Source of the DNA: an uncultured Ruminococcus sp.
Lineage (GTDB): Bacteria; Bacillota; Clostridia; Oscillospirales; Ruminococcaceae
DNA: 51,276 nucleotides
NCBI GenBank assembly: GCA_900541495.1
Contig: UQKC01000011.1
Span: 1 to 51,276 of the forward strand
Direction: 5' to 3'
Shown: positions 33,559 to 41,910 of the stretch, piece by piece
How positions within the stretch are numbered: the first letter of the stretch is position 1
Layout of the letters: each line of letters opens with the position of its first letter
Translations under genes and position numbers: made by a program
Notes under the pieces: model-generated
Database searches by the model: none
Told to the model about the DNA's origin: nothing
What the model saw: the letters and a program-made list of their open reading frames with translations, nothing else

Positions 33559-34461
33559 TTACACTTCCTCCGCAGGCTTATAGCCGTTAAGCTTTAATAT
33601 GTGCGCAAGCGTTCTGCGCATCGTCTTTCTTTCCGCAATGAGATCAACAAAACCGTGTTCGAGCATAAACTCCGATGTCTGGAAATCATCGGGAAGTCGC
33701 TGTTTTATCGTGCCCTCGATAACTCTTCTTCCGGCAAAGCCGATAACGACCTTCGGTTCGGCAATGATGATATCACCGAGCGAAGCAAACGAAGCCGTAA
33801 CGCCGCCCGTTGTCGGGTCGGTCATAACCGCAATGTAAAGCTGACCTGCTTCGGCGAGCTTTCCGACAGCGCCGCTCGTTTTAGCCATTTGCATAAGGGA
33901 AACGATGCCCTCCTGCATACGCGCGCCGCCTGACGCGGTGAACATTATAACGGGGAGCTTATGCTCTGCGCCGTATTCAAAGGCTCTTGTTATCTTTTCG
34001 CCGACAACGCTGCCCATTGAAGCCATCATATAGCGCGAGTCCATAATGCCGATAACGCAGCGGATACCGCGTATCTTACATTCGCCTGTGATAACAGCGT
34101 CACGCAGACCTGTCTTTTTGCGAAGCTCGTCCTGCTTCTGGTCATAACCCGGGAAATCGATAGGGTTCTTGCTCACCATATCCTTGTCGAATTCGATGAA
34201 GCTTCCCTTGTCAACGGTTAGGTTGAGTCTTTCCTCGGACGATATCCTCGAATGATAGCCGCACTCGGGGCAGACCTTGAGATTTTTCACAAGCTCATCG
34301 GTCATAATCATATTCAGGCAGCGGGGACATTTGAAAGCGAGGTCTTTCGGTATCTCGACCTTGTTCTCGGCTTTATCGTCCTTTTCATCGTTTTTATCGG
34401 TTTCTGCTGCTGTATTGACATTGAATCTGAGCTTTACAACATCAAGTAAATCTTCAAGCAC
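33559..34461 (-). CDS. accD: Acetyl-CoA carboxylase carboxyltransferase subunit beta
   Basis: 300 residues. The N-terminal zinc ribbon uses C45, C48, C64 and C67 (CPRCLNMIM...VCPECGYHS). The crotonase-type core contains FTASGGARMQEGIVSLMQMA and DPTTGGVTASFASLGD. A short Asp/Lys/Glu-rich linker precedes the ribbon. Its distance from accC is unusual: two other zinc-ribbon genes and two repeat elements lie between. Confidence 0.95.
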   Translation of the reverse strand: MLEDLLDVVKLRFNVNTAAETDKNDEKDDKAENKVEIPKDLAFKCPRCLNMIMTDELVKNLKVCPECGYHSRISSEERLNLTVDKGSFIEFDKDMVSKNPIDFPGYDQKQDELRKKTGLRDAVITGECKIRGIRCVIGIMDSRYMMASMGSVVGEKITRAFEYGAEHKLPVIMFTASGGARMQEGIVSLMQMAKTSGAVGKLAEAGQLYIAVMTDPTTGGVTASFASLGDIIIAEPKVVIGFAGRRVIEGTIKQRLPDDFQTSEFMLEHGFVDLIAERKTMRRTLAHILKLNGYKPAEEV

Positions 34462-34761
34462 TTTCTGTTTACACTCCTTTGCGGAAATTTTTCGGTATGA
34501 ATTTATAAAATTTATAAATCTATAAAAAACGTCGTTAAGCGTTTATTTTCGTATTTTTAAGGTCGCATCTAAAAACCATAGTGCCTCAGATGCGCAGTCA
34601 GATTTTTCGTCAGATTGTATAGAAATTTCGCAATTATTGCAAAGCAAGAATTTGCATACATGCCGTATGTCAAGAAATTTATGTGCAAGATGACGTAAAA
34701 TCTGCAAGCAGATGAGGTGCTAAGGCTTTAGCCGGTGGTTTTTAGAGGTGACCTTAAGTTA
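34462..34761. other. Gap between accD and the first zinc-ribbon gene
   Basis: No gene. It is mostly occupied by the repeat element at 34557-34757; the remainder is AT-rich. Confidence 0.6.
34557..34757. mobile_element. MITE-like element R1 in the acc operon
   Basis: 201 bp with outer ends TTAAGGTCGCATCTAAAAAC and GTTTTTAGAGGTGACCTTAA, plus a subterminal pair AGTGCCTCA/TGAGGTGCT. It shares the TCTAAAAACC core with the elements at 36047-36135 and 40499-40695. Its left end on the minus strand begins 4 nt after the stop codon of the zinc-ribbon gene at 34762. Confidence 0.7.
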
Positions 34762-35400
34762 TTATGCCCTGCCTATTATATTCGACAAAGCGATCGCTAT
34801 AATGAACAGAATGGTAAAAAGCTTTCTTGTCCCCACATTCAGCTTTGAGCCGAAGCTGCCGTTTAGAATAAGTCCGACAACTCCGAAGAACGGAGCAAAA
34901 AACGTGAGCATCAGCAGCACAATGAGCGCCGCCAGCATTCCTTTTTGCTTTTGCGAATTCTGAGAAGAATTCCAATTTGTGTTTCCTCCCGTTGGGCGCT
35001 GTACAGGATTATAGTTGTACGGGTTCTGCCAGCCCTGATGATTGTTCGGCGGATTCTGCTGTGCATTTTGCGCAGGAGCATTGTTCTGATTATTCGGCGC
35101 ATAAGGGTTGTTGAACTGCGTCTGCGTCGGAGCAACTTTGATATTCGGTATATTGGGTGCGGAGCGTTCCCTAACGGGTGCGGCATTTCCGCCGTCCTGC
35201 TCGGTATATGGGCGTACTGCTTTCGCTTCGGGCATTTCGTATTTTTCGGGTGCAGGCGCAAAAGCTTCGGGACGGTCGTCCTCGGGATCAAGGTTATAGG
35301 GCGCTGAAAGCTTATCCTCATCGGGAAGTCTGTAACCGCAGTCGGCACATTCGCCGTGCAAAATTCTTCCGCCGCAAAGCGGACATCTATGCTGTGCCAA
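34762..35400 (-). CDS. Zinc-ribbon, Pro/Asn-rich, two-helix membrane protein
   Basis: 212 residues from TTG 35400, which has AAGGAG at 8 nt; the upstream GTG at 35409 overlaps that ribosome site. The N-terminal zinc ribbon is C6-x2-C9-x8-C18-x2-C21. It is followed by a long disordered Pro/Asn/Gln-rich linker (about 40-145) and two C-terminal membrane helices (about 150-175 and 190-209). No specific function is known to me. The cysteine spacing is the same as in the neighbouring 35418 gene, so the two are probably diverged tandem paralogues. Confidence 0.75.
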   Translation of the reverse strand: MAQHRCPLCGGRILHGECADCGYRLPDEDKLSAPYNLDPEDDRPEAFAPAPEKYEMPEAKAVRPYTEQDGGNAAPVRERSAPNIPNIKVAPTQTQFNNPYAPNNQNNAPAQNAQQNPPNNHQGWQNPYNYNPVQRPTGGNTNWNSSQNSQKQKGMLAALIVLLMLTFFAPFFGVVGLILNGSFGSKLNVGTRKLFTILFIIAIALSNIIGRA

Positions 35401-35417
35401 AACGATCACTCCTTAAA

Positions 35418-36044
35418 TCACCAATGGCTGTGCCTCATAATGTCCATTATCCATTCATTCAGACCTATCGGGTCCCAGCCCGATAATGTCATTCCCGTGC
35501 CAACAGCAAGGAACAGGAATCCCGTCAGCAAAGCCTTTATGTCAAACTTTTCGGGGTCAACGGGCTGAAATCGGCGTCTTCGCCAGCCGCCGCCTTTCAT
35601 CAGATAGTAGATACCCATAAATATTGCCGCAGACGGTACTATTGCTATAAGAAGCACTTTCCACCAGTGCTTTTTCACCTCGTCAACGAATCCGCGGGCA
35701 AAAATTTCAGAAGCTTTCGGCGGTTCTTCGTGTGTTTCCTCGGGAGTATATGAAATATGGGTATAATTTGTCGGCGGAGGAAGTCTTTTTTCCTCTTTTT
35801 CGGATTCGGGGATATATTTTTTCGCATTTGCATACGAAGCAGGCTTCGGCGCAAGCTCTTGACTCACGCTTTCAGCCGAGGGAACGCTTATGCTGTCCAT
35901 TTCCGCCCAATCGGGCGTATCGGAATTGTTTACGGGCGTAACGATATCCTTTTCAGTCTGTATTTTATAGCCGCAGGAAAGGCATACGCCGTCCCCGACC
36001 GTTCCTCCGCATATAGGACAATTCTGCACGTCATTTCCCCCCAT
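35418..36044 (-). CDS. Zinc-ribbon membrane protein, paralogue of neighbour
   Basis: Up to 208 residues. The N-terminal zinc ribbon C9-x2-C12-x8-C21-x2-C24 (CPICGG...CLSCGYK) is followed by a disordered Ser/Pro/Glu-rich linker and two C-terminal membrane helices (WWKVLLIAIVPSAAIFMGIYYL and ALLTGFLFLAVGTGMTLSGW). The ATG at 36044 has AGAGG from the end of repeat R2 as its only ribosome site. A GTG at 36029 after GGGGGG is an alternative start. It lies 17 nt upstream of the 34762 gene, inside the acc operon between accC and accD. Confidence 0.72.
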   Translation of the reverse strand: MGGNDVQNCPICGGTVGDGVCLSCGYKIQTEKDIVTPVNNSDTPDWAEMDSISVPSAESVSQELAPKPASYANAKKYIPESEKEEKRLPPPTNYTHISYTPEETHEEPPKASEIFARGFVDEVKKHWWKVLLIAIVPSAAIFMGIYYLMKGGGWRRRRFQPVDPEKFDIKALLTGFLFLAVGTGMTLSGWDPIGLNEWIMDIMRHSHW

Positions 36045-36046
36045 GT

Positions 36047-36135
36047 GAACCTCTAAAAACCTCCCTCACGGCAAATTTTCTACGATTTTGCGAATAATAC
36101 GAAGTATTATTTTGTTTCGGTTTTTAGAGAACCCC
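36047..36135. mobile_element. MITE-like element R2 between accC and the zinc-ribbon genes
   Basis: 89 bp bounded by GAACCTCTAAAAACC and GGTTTTTAGAGAACCCC. Its reverse complement matches both ends of the element at 40499-40695, which carries an extra segment of about 110 bp in the middle. It ends 3 nt before the ATG of the downstream gene. Confidence 0.75.
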
Positions 36136-36143
36136 TTAGTCAT

Positions 36144-37490
36144 TTACTTGCTCATTTTTCTTCCGAGGTAGCCGATATCATATTTTCCCGATTCAAAAAC
36201 AGGGTCACGGATAAGGCTCAGCTGGAAGTCTATATTCGTATCAACGCCCTCAACGATGAATTCGGAGAGCGCCCATTTCATCTTCGCGATAGCTTCTTCT
36301 CTTGTCGGTGCGTGGACGATGAGCTTTGCTATCATACTGTCATAGTAAGGCGGTATCGTGTAACCCTGATAAGCCGCGCTGTCAACGCGTATTCCCGGGC
36401 CGCCGGGGGTATAGAGCGATGAGATCTTTCCGGGGCATGGGCGGAAGTCGTGTTCGGGGGATTCGGCATTTATTCTGCACTCGATAGAGTGACCCCTGAA
36501 CTCGATATCTTCCTGCTTATAGGGAAGTTTCTCGCCTGCGGCGATCTTCATCTGTGCTTTTACAAGGTCGATGCCCGTAATTGCTTCTGTGATAGGGTGT
36601 TCTACCTGGATTCGGGTGTTCATCTCCATAAAGTAGAAGTCGCCGTTCTTGTCAACGAGGAATTCTATCGTTCCTGCGTTGAAATATTTGCAGACCTTTG
36701 CCGCGGAAACAGCCGCCGCACCCATTTTTGCGCGAAGCTCGGGTGTCATTATCGTTGACGGAGTTTCTTCAAGCACTTTCTGGTTTCTTCTCTGCATCGA
36801 GCAGTCACGCTCGCCGAGGTGAACGACATTTCCGTGCTTGTCGGCAAGTATCTGGAACTCGATATGCTTCGGGTCAACGATAAATTTTTCCATATATATG
36901 CTGTCATCGCCGAAGAAATTCAGCGCTTCCTGCTTTGCCGTAAGTATAGCGTTTTCAAGGTCTTCCATACGCTCAACAAGGCGTATGCCTCGTCCGCCGC
37001 CGCCTGCGGAAGCCTTTACCATAAGCGGAAAGCCTATCTCCTCTGCGGCAAGGCGCTTTGCTTCTTCCATTGTTGGAACAGCGCCCTCCGAGCCAGGGAT
37101 AACGGGCACTCCCGCAGCTTTCATAGCCTTTTTCGCTGCAGCCTTATCGCCGAGCATTTCGATAGACTCGGGTGAAGGTCCTATAAAGTTTATTCCGCAT
37201 TTGCCGCAGTTGCGCGCAAATGCCGCATTTTCCGAAAGAAAACCGAAGCCCGGGTGGATAGCGTCTGCGCCCGTTATCTCGCAGGCAGCGAAAATGGACT
37301 TCTCGTTAAGGTAGCTGTCCTTTGTTGCCGCAGGGCCTATGCAGACCGCTTCATCGGCTATTCTTGCGTGGAGTGCCGACTTATCCGCTGTGGAATAGAC
37401 CGCAACCGTCTTTATGCCGAGCTCGCGGCAGGCGCGGATTATTCTTACAGCTATCTCACCTCTGTTGGCGATAAGAACTTTTTTAAACAT
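36144..37490 (-). CDS. accC: Acetyl-CoA carboxylase, biotin carboxylase subunit
   Basis: 448 residues. The ATP-grasp enzyme starts MFKKVLIANRGEIAVRIIRA. The glycine-rich loop MVKASAGGGGRGIRLVE, FLVDKNGDFYFMEMNTRIQVEH and the C-terminal biotin carboxylase domain are all present. It carboxylates the biotin on AccB using bicarbonate and ATP. In the operon it follows fabZ and precedes element R2. Confidence 0.96.
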   Translation of the reverse strand: MFKKVLIANRGEIAVRIIRACRELGIKTVAVYSTADKSALHARIADEAVCIGPAATKDSYLNEKSIFAACEITGADAIHPGFGFLSENAAFARNCGKCGINFIGPSPESIEMLGDKAAAKKAMKAAGVPVIPGSEGAVPTMEEAKRLAAEEIGFPLMVKASAGGGGRGIRLVERMEDLENAILTAKQEALNFFGDDSIYMEKFIVDPKHIEFQILADKHGNVVHLGERDCSMQRRNQKVLEETPSTIMTPELRAKMGAAAVSAAKVCKYFNAGTIEFLVDKNGDFYFMEMNTRIQVEHPITEAITGIDLVKAQMKIAAGEKLPYKQEDIEFRGHSIECRINAESPEHDFRPCPGKISSLYTPGGPGIRVDSAAYQGYTIPPYYDSMIAKLIVHAPTREEAIAKMKWALSEFIVEGVDTNIDFQLSLIRDPVFESGKYDIGYLGRKMSK

Positions 37491-37519
37491 AACACGAAAA
37501 TCCTTTCAAGGATCAAAAA

Positions 37520-37948
37520 TTATTTTATGGCAAAAGATATCTCTGCGGAAACAGCCTTTTCGCCGTTTACCGTGGCAACGCACTTGCCTACGCCTACAGG
37601 GCCTTTTACCTTGATTATCTCAACTTCGATGCGAAGCGTATCGCCGGGGACTACCTGACGGCGGAACTTTGCTTCCTTTATGCCGCCGAAAAAGCCGATC
37701 TTGCCCTTGTTCTCGGGAAGTCCGAGAAGAGCGACAGCACCCGCCTGAGCGCACATTTCAAGCATAAGAACGCCGGGAACGACGGGATATTCGGGGAAGT
37801 GTCCCTTGAACCAGAATTCATCGGGGGACATATATTTTGTGGCAACGACTCTTTTGCCGTATTCGATCTCTTCAATAGTGTCGATGAGCATAAACGGATC
37901 TCTGTGGGGGATTATCTCCATTATCTGCTCTTTATTCATAACAGCCAT
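37520..37948 (-). CDS. fabZ: 3-hydroxyacyl-ACP dehydratase FabZ
   Basis: 142 residues with the hot-dog fold. Active-site H50 lies in FKGHFPEYPVVPGV and E64 in LMLEMCAQAG; IPHRDPFMLID is the family signature. It dehydrates 3-hydroxyacyl-ACP during elongation. The start may be MNKEQIMEII three codons in. It sits between accB and accC as in other Firmicutes. Confidence 0.95.
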   Translation of the reverse strand: MAVMNKEQIMEIIPHRDPFMLIDTIEEIEYGKRVVATKYMSPDEFWFKGHFPEYPVVPGVLMLEMCAQAGAVALLGLPENKGKIGFFGGIKEAKFRRQVVPGDTLRIEVEIIKVKGPVGVGKCVATVNGEKAVSAEISFAIK

Positions 37949-37960
37949 AAGCTTTCTCCC

Positions 37961-38443
37961 TTATTCAATTATCATAACAGGCTGATCGTAGTCAACAGCT
38001 TCGCCGTTCTTGACGAGTATCTGCTTTACAACGCCGTCATATTCGCTCGTGATCTCGTTCATGAGCTTCATCGATTCGATTATCATAAGAACGTCGCCCT
38101 TCTTGACGTGCTTGCCGACCTCTGCGAAAGGCGGCTTGCTCGGGTCGGGAGCAGCATAGAAAGTTCCGACGATAGGAGCTTTTACGACATTTCCGCATAC
38201 GGCATTCTGCGCTTCAACAGTCGGAGCTGCGCCTGCCGCTGCGGCATTCATCGTCACGGGCATCATATCGTGCTGGAAAGGAGGCATACCCATCGGCATC
38301 GGAGGAGGACATCTTCTGCCCTTTACCGTAATAACATTGTCGCCGTTTGCGATAGTTACCTCTTCAAGCTCCTTGTTATTCACAATATCAGCAAGCTTCT
38401 CGATAGCTTCGAGAGCTTCTTTGCTCAATAATTTTTCACTCAT
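37961..38443 (-). CDS. accB: Biotin carboxyl carrier protein of acetyl-CoA carboxylase
   Basis: 160 residues. An N-terminal helical region and a Pro/Met/Ala-rich linker (about 44-85) precede the C-terminal biotinyl domain with the lysine K126 in IIESMKLMNEI. The usual motif is E(A/S)MKM; here the residue after Lys is Leu, a common clostridial variant. Confidence 0.95.
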   Translation of the reverse strand: MSEKLLSKEALEAIEKLADIVNNKELEEVTIANGDNVITVKGRRCPPPMPMGMPPFQHDMMPVTMNAAAAGAAPTVEAQNAVCGNVVKAPIVGTFYAAPDPSKPPFAEVGKHVKKGDVLMIIESMKLMNEITSEYDGVVKQILVKNGEAVDYDQPVMIIE

Positions 38444-38456
38444 TGTATTTTTCTCC

Positions 38457-39692
38457 TTAGTCGGTGTATTTCTTCAGGCAGATAGTTGCATTGTGTCCGC
38501 CGAAGCCGAGAGAATTGGAAAGCGCACCCTTGATGTCAACATTTCTGTTGCCGTCAACTGCGTAGTCAAGGTCACATTCGGGGTCGGGTGTTGTGAATCC
38601 GATAGTCTTGTGAACGAAGCCTTCCTTGACGGAAAGAGCCGTAACGATAGCTTCAACTGCGCCTGCCGCACCGAGGAGATGTCCCGTCATAGACTTTGTG
38701 GAGTTGATAACGGTCTTTCTCGCAGCGTCCTCGCCGAGAGCGATCTTGATAGCCGTTGTTTCGTACTTATCGTTAAGTCCCGTGGAAGTGCCGTGAGCGT
38801 TGATATAGTTTACTTCCTCGGGCTGAAGTCCTGCTTCTTCATAAGCGCACTTCATAGCGTGAGCGGCAGCTTCGCCCGTCGGGGACGGACTTGTCATGTG
38901 GTAAGCGTCGCCCGTTGCGCCGTAGCCTGCGATCTCGCAGATAATGTTAGCGCCTCTTGCCTTTGCGTGTTCAAGCTCTTCGAGAACGAGAATGCCCGAA
39001 CCCTCGCCGAGAACGAATCCCTGACGGTTGAGGTCGAACGGTGTCGAAGCCTTGTCGAGCTCTGTTGCTCTTGAAAGAGCATGCATATTGTTGAAGCCCG
39101 AAAGTGCAAAGCGTGAGATACAAGCTTCCGTACCGCCGCAGAGAGCAGCATCGAGATAGCCGTCCTTGATCTTGCGGAAAGCTTCACCGATAGCGTGTGT
39201 TGCGGAGGAGCAGGCTGTAGTCGTGCAGAAGTTGTCGCCCTTGAAGCCTGTGCGCATTGCAACTGTGCCAGCCGCCATATTTCCTATCATCATAGGGATA
39301 AAGAAAACGGAAACCTTGTCGGGTTTTGCATTGAACTTTGTTACCTCTTCTTCTGTGAGGTTAAGTCCGCCGATGCCAACGCCGACGATAACGCCGACCC
39401 TATACGGGTCAAGGTCTTTGAGGTCGGTTCCCGCATTTCCGAGCGCTTCCATAGCGGAGCAGACTGCGAACTGCGTAAAGCGATCCATTCTCTTTGCTTC
39501 TTTTTTATCGATATATTTTGAGCTGTCAAAATCCTTTACCGCTCCGACAATCTTAACGTCAAAGTCGCTTGTGTCGAACTGGTCGATGAATGACAGACCG
39601 TTTTTGTTAGCCTTTATATTTGCCCAGTATTCCTCAACGTTCTTTCCGAGAGGGTTTACTGTACCCATGCCTGTGATTACAACTCTTCTCAT
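38457..39692 (-). CDS. fabF: 3-oxoacyl-ACP synthase II (FabF)
   Basis: 411 residues of the KAS II family. Nucleophile C161 in FCTTTACSSATHAIGEA, and the two active-site histidine motifs NAHGTSTGLND and TGHLLGAAGAVE. It elongates acyl-ACP with malonyl-ACP. It is 13 nt upstream of accB and 28 nt downstream of fabG. Confidence 0.96.
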   Translation of the reverse strand: MRRVVITGMGTVNPLGKNVEEYWANIKANKNGLSFIDQFDTSDFDVKIVGAVKDFDSSKYIDKKEAKRMDRFTQFAVCSAMEALGNAGTDLKDLDPYRVGVIVGVGIGGLNLTEEEVTKFNAKPDKVSVFFIPMMIGNMAAGTVAMRTGFKGDNFCTTTACSSATHAIGEAFRKIKDGYLDAALCGGTEACISRFALSGFNNMHALSRATELDKASTPFDLNRQGFVLGEGSGILVLEELEHAKARGANIICEIAGYGATGDAYHMTSPSPTGEAAAHAMKCAYEEAGLQPEEVNYINAHGTSTGLNDKYETTAIKIALGEDAARKTVINSTKSMTGHLLGAAGAVEAIVTALSVKEGFVHKTIGFTTPDPECDLDYAVDGNRNVDIKGALSNSLGFGGHNATICLKKYTD

Positions 39693-39720
39693 TAAAACAC
39701 TCCTTTTCTGCCGTGGTTTC

Positions 39721-40458
39721 TTACATCATAAGTCCGCCCGAGATCTCGATTATCTGACCCGTAACATAGGAAGCATCGTCCGAAGCGAGGAAGGATACAA
39801 CGCCTGCGATCTCCTCAACTTCACCGTAGCGCTTCATTGCGATCTGTTCGAGCATCTTGTTGCGCTGTTCCTCGGTGAGCTTGTCTGTCATCGGTGTCTT
39901 GATGAAGCCGGGAGCTACTGCGTTTACGTTTACCCCTCTTGAACCGAGTTCCTTAGCGGCTGTCTTTGTCATTGCGATGATAGCGCCCTTTGAAGCGGAG
40001 TAGTTGATCTGTCCCGGGTTGCCGTAAAGACCCGCAACGGAAGCAAGGTTGATTATCTTGCCCGATCTCTGGCGCATCATAACGTTTCCTGCGAACTTAG
40101 TCATATTGAAAACGCTCTTCTGGTTTACTGCGATAACAAGGTCATACTGTTCTTCGGGCATTCTTGCCATAAGTCCGTCCCTTGTGATGCCTGCATTGTT
40201 TACAAGGCAGTCGATAGTGCCGAAGCGTTCCTTTACTTCCTTTACCATAGCTTCGCACTGAGCATGGCTGGAAACATCGCAGATATACTTTTCACATTCA
40301 ACACCGAGTGCCTTTATTTTATCCATGATATCGTTGTTTTCAAACATTGCCTCGCTGATATCGTTGAGGGCGATGTTGTAGCCGTCTTTTGCAAGGCGAA
40401 GTGCGATAGCAGCACCGATGCCTCTTGCCGAACCTGTGATGATAGCTGTTTTTGCCAT
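39721..40458 (-). CDS. fabG: 3-oxoacyl-ACP reductase FabG
   Basis: 245-residue short-chain dehydrogenase. The NADPH motif is TGSARGIGAAIA, then NNAG (87-90), and the catalytic triad is S140, Y153 and K157 in INLASVAGLYGNPGQINYSA-SKG. It reduces 3-ketoacyl-ACP. Element R3 lies between it and fabH, so fabG mRNA carries a structured leader if transcribed from the fabH promoter. Confidence 0.95.
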   Translation of the reverse strand: MAKTAIITGSARGIGAAIALRLAKDGYNIALNDISEAMFENNDIMDKIKALGVECEKYICDVSSHAQCEAMVKEVKERFGTIDCLVNNAGITRDGLMARMPEEQYDLVIAVNQKSVFNMTKFAGNVMMRQRSGKIINLASVAGLYGNPGQINYSASKGAIIAMTKTAAKELGSRGVNVNAVAPGFIKTPMTDKLTEEQRNKMLEQIAMKRYGEVEEIAGVVSFLASDDASYVTGQIIEISGGLMM

Positions 40459-40498
40459 AAATTATGACCCTGCCTTTCTGTTGCTTATAGAATCTTAT

Positions 40499-40695
40499 GG
40501 GGTTCTCTAAAAACCGAAACAAAATAATACTTCGTATTATTCGCAAATTTTCGTTGGGACTTTGCGCAGCTTCAAGGCAGCGAAACGCAGTATAATACTA
40601 CGGAATACATTCCGAATGTATTTCAAGTTTCGCTAACGCGGAAGATGCGCAAAGTCGTAGAAAATTTGCCGTGAGGGAGGTTTTTAGAGGTTCCC
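40499..40695. mobile_element. MITE-like element R3 between fabH and fabG
   Basis: 197 bp with ends GGGGTTCTCTAAAAACC and GGTTTTTAGAGGTTCCC. Outer parts match R2 (36047-36135) nearly throughout; the middle adds GACTTTGCGCA...TGCGCAAAGTC, itself a long inverted repeat, plus smaller palindromes such as GAATACATTCCGAATGTATT. No coding capacity. Confidence 0.78.
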
Positions 40696-40714
40696 TTATA
40701 TAAATAAGTATAGA

Positions 40715-41707
40715 TCAATAATCGAAAATTACTGCTGCGCTTGTAAGACCTGCTCCGAAGCCTACGAAGCAAACTCTGTCACCCTTTTTGATCTTGCCCG
40801 AGCGAACTGCTTCATCAAAAGCTGTCGGGATAGATGCGCTGGAGGTGTTTCCGTGCTGATCAAGGGTAACAATGAACTTTTCCATCGGTGCGCCGAGGTT
40901 TTTAGCGGCTGTTTCGATAATTCTGACGTTAGCCTGATGAGGAACGAACCAGTCTATAGTCGTTACGTCAAGACCGATCTTGTCGGCAGCGTTCTGAGCA
41001 GCTGTCGGGAGAGCCTTTGTAGCGAACTTGTAAACTTCCTTGCCGTCCTGGAAAAGGAACTCGTTCGTGCTTGTGAAATCCTCGCCGTAATCATCGGCAT
41101 CGGTCGTGCGGAACGGGTGTCTGCCGAACTTATGCTTTGCATAGAGGAACTTTGCACCGCTTCCGTCCGAGCCGATAAAACTTGTAAAAAGCTTATCCGA
41201 ACGTTCGATAACAGCTGCGCCTGCACCGTCGCCGAAAAGCACGCAGGTAGCACGGTCGGTGTAATCCACGAAACGCGAAAGTATCTCGGAGGATACAACG
41301 AGTACATATTTAAGGTCATCATCGGTCTGGAGATATCTTCTTGCCGCATCAACAGCATAAGCAAATCCCGAGCAAGCCGCGCCGAGGTCAAAAGCGGCAG
41401 CATTTACTGCGCCGACAGCGTTCTGCACAAGGCTCGCAAGTGACGGTGTATAGAAATCGGGGGTTACGGTCGTTCCGATAACAAGTCCTATCTGCTCAGG
41501 GTCGATGCCTGCCGATTCGATAGCTTTCTTAGCGGCATTCGCGCCCATTTTCCAAGCGGATTCGCCGTCCGTGAGGAAACGGTTCTTGATGCCCGTTCTT
41601 GTGGATATCCATTCATCGTTCGTTTCAACGATCTTCGACATATCATCATTCGATACCTTTACCGAGGGGGAATAGGAGCCTGTTCCGAGAATATTGATTC
41701 CAAACAA
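40715..41707 (-). CDS. fabH: 3-oxoacyl-ACP synthase III (FabH)
   Basis: 330 residues starting at TTG 41707 with GGAGG upstream (MFGINILGTGSYSPS). The catalytic triad is C112 in DLGAACSGFAYAV, His in WFVPHQANVRI and Asn in DQHGNTSSASIP. It starts fatty-acid synthesis from acetyl-CoA or branched acyl-CoA. It is the first gene of the fab/acc operon. Confidence 0.95.
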   Translation of the reverse strand: MFGINILGTGSYSPSVKVSNDDMSKIVETNDEWISTRTGIKNRFLTDGESAWKMGANAAKKAIESAGIDPEQIGLVIGTTVTPDFYTPSLASLVQNAVGAVNAAAFDLGAACSGFAYAVDAARRYLQTDDDLKYVLVVSSEILSRFVDYTDRATCVLFGDGAGAAVIERSDKLFTSFIGSDGSGAKFLYAKHKFGRHPFRTTDADDYGEDFTSTNEFLFQDGKEVYKFATKALPTAAQNAADKIGLDVTTIDWFVPHQANVRIIETAAKNLGAPMEKFIVTLDQHGNTSSASIPTAFDEAVRSGKIKKGDRVCFVGFGAGLTSAAVIFDY

Positions 41708-41834
41708 AATTTTTACCTCCGTATTGAATTTTTATAAAATTTATGTTATACTGGATATATGATTGGGTGAAAAATGTTGTTTTAGTGCATTTTGCATAGG
41801 AAATCCGCCCCTAAATCATAATCATTCACTATAT

Positions 41835-41863
41835 ATTGTAATATTTTTCTCCCCCTTTGTCAA
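41835..41863 (-). promoter_or_regulatory. Promoter of the fabH operon
   Basis: Minus strand TTGACA (41863-41858), 17-nt spacer, TACAAT (41840-41835). The -35 hexamer overlaps that of the divergent fabD promoter. It implies a leader of about 125 nt before fabH. Confidence 0.75.
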
Positions 41864-41886
41864 GCTAAATCACTAATTTTTAAAAT
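41857..41886 (+). promoter_or_regulatory. Promoter of fabD
   Basis: TTGTCA (41857-41862), 18-nt spacer, TAAAAT (41881-41886), 25 nt before the start codon. Its -35 box shares the TTTGTCAA sequence with the fabH promoter on the other strand. No FapR- or FabT-type palindrome was recognised nearby. Confidence 0.6.
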
Positions 41887-41910
41887 ATAATATATCAAAG
41901 GAGCTTTTTT

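Noticed and set aside
41708..41910. FapR or FabT operator
   Set aside because: No matching palindrome; only AT-rich symmetry around AATTTTTATAAAATT near 41727-41741.
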